Positions 63,686 to 64,000 of a DNA stretch of 64,000 bases are shown here, one piece after another. The notes beneath the pieces were generated by a model. The model did not search any database and was not told the origin of the DNA. It worked only from the letters and a program-made list of their open reading frames with translations. The first letter of the stretch is position 1; each line of letters opens with the position of its first letter. Position numbers and translations under genes: made by a program. Source of the DNA: Nemophila menziesii (taxonomy: Eukaryota; Streptophyta; Magnoliopsida; Boraginales; Hydrophyllaceae); assembly GCA_029959085.1 (NCBI GenBank), contig JARWIR010000010.1, positions 35,456,731 through 35,520,730 on the forward strand, written 5' to 3'.

Positions 63686-64000
63686 TGATGTCTCCCTATT
63701 TGTGATGATGTCTCCCTATATTAGAGACATCATTTTAGGTGTATTTAGGAAAGTAATACTCGATTTTTATTCATATTATTATATTTTCTTACTTTTTGTC
63801 GTGATTTGACGATTTATTATTTGTAGAGCATATTTGGTTTAATTGTTTGATAATTGTGAAGCTTTAAAGATATATGGAAATTAATTAGATGCCAAATCAA
63901 TTCCAAGAGATAAAGGGGAGAAGATAAGGATGAAAATTGGAGATAAAGGAAGGAAAAGAAAAGTTGCCAAGTAAATCTGAATCTCAGTAGCCACGTCCAC
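63686..64000 (+). repeat. Start of a subtype A LTR, cut by the window end
   Basis: It begins TGATGTCTCC, and the first 20 bp are tandemly repeated (second start at 63706). It then follows subtype A: GAGACATCATTTTAGGTGTATTTAG, GCATATTTGGTTTAATTG, GAAGCTTTAAAGATATATGG. It has no polypurine tract in front but joins the protease directly, so it is more likely a separate insertion than this element's own 3' LTR. Confidence 0.75.

Overview
This is AT-rich nuclear DNA from a flowering plant, probably a eudicot. The evidence is a split gene with plant-type GT-AG introns, a REVOLUTA-type class III HD-ZIP transcription factor carrying a miR165/166 target site, and a dense nest of LTR retrotransposons, LINEs, SINEs and MITEs. 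I cannot name the species from the sequence alone. All domain and family calls come from reading translations by eye; no database search was run.

Only one intact host gene is supported: a REVOLUTA-like gene on the + strand, with coding exons from 47937 to 51959 (13 coding exons, 824 codons, open reading frame through every junction). It has a probable leader intron filled with a tandem repeat that itself carries a hairpin transposon. A second, unrelated short repeat recurs in three of its coding introns.

Layout. 1-2865: 3' end of a Ty3/gypsy-type element with its 3' LTR, inserted in a CACTA transposase relic (2866-3700). 3965-7345: decayed LINE. 7819-8452: a Stowaway-like MITE and a GC-rich hairpin element. 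9348-13391: a complete but non-autonomous copia-type element (minus strand) with near-identical LTRs and a 5-bp duplication, inserted in or beside a LINE (13397-17860). 18954-20673: decayed copia gag-protease-pre-integrase on the minus strand, interrupted by an (AG)60 tract. 21735-23070: minus-strand LINE relic. 23165-23568: SINE and MITE. 24300-25560: GC-rich repetitive block. 25878-27399: clean solo LTR with target duplication. 27405-32620: LINE scraps, an (AT)n tract, a SINE and unassigned sequence. 32621-42920: a pile of gypsy-family LTRs and internal pieces, some chimeric, with a solo LTR and a SINE inserted. 43390-45700: decayed LINE. 45756-52140: REVOLUTA-like gene. 52430-56640: two LINEs, the second a fairly well-preserved 5'-truncated copy inside the first. 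56777-58240: decayed gypsy gag/pol. 58411-64000: gypsy-family 5' LTR, primer-binding site, spacer, gag and protease, cut short by another LTR that runs off the window.

The recurring theme is one LTR family whose LTRs begin TGATGTCTCC or TGATRTATC. At least seven LTR copies of two subtypes occur here and account for much of the window. No bacterial-type systems, CRISPR arrays, rRNA or functional tRNA genes were seen.
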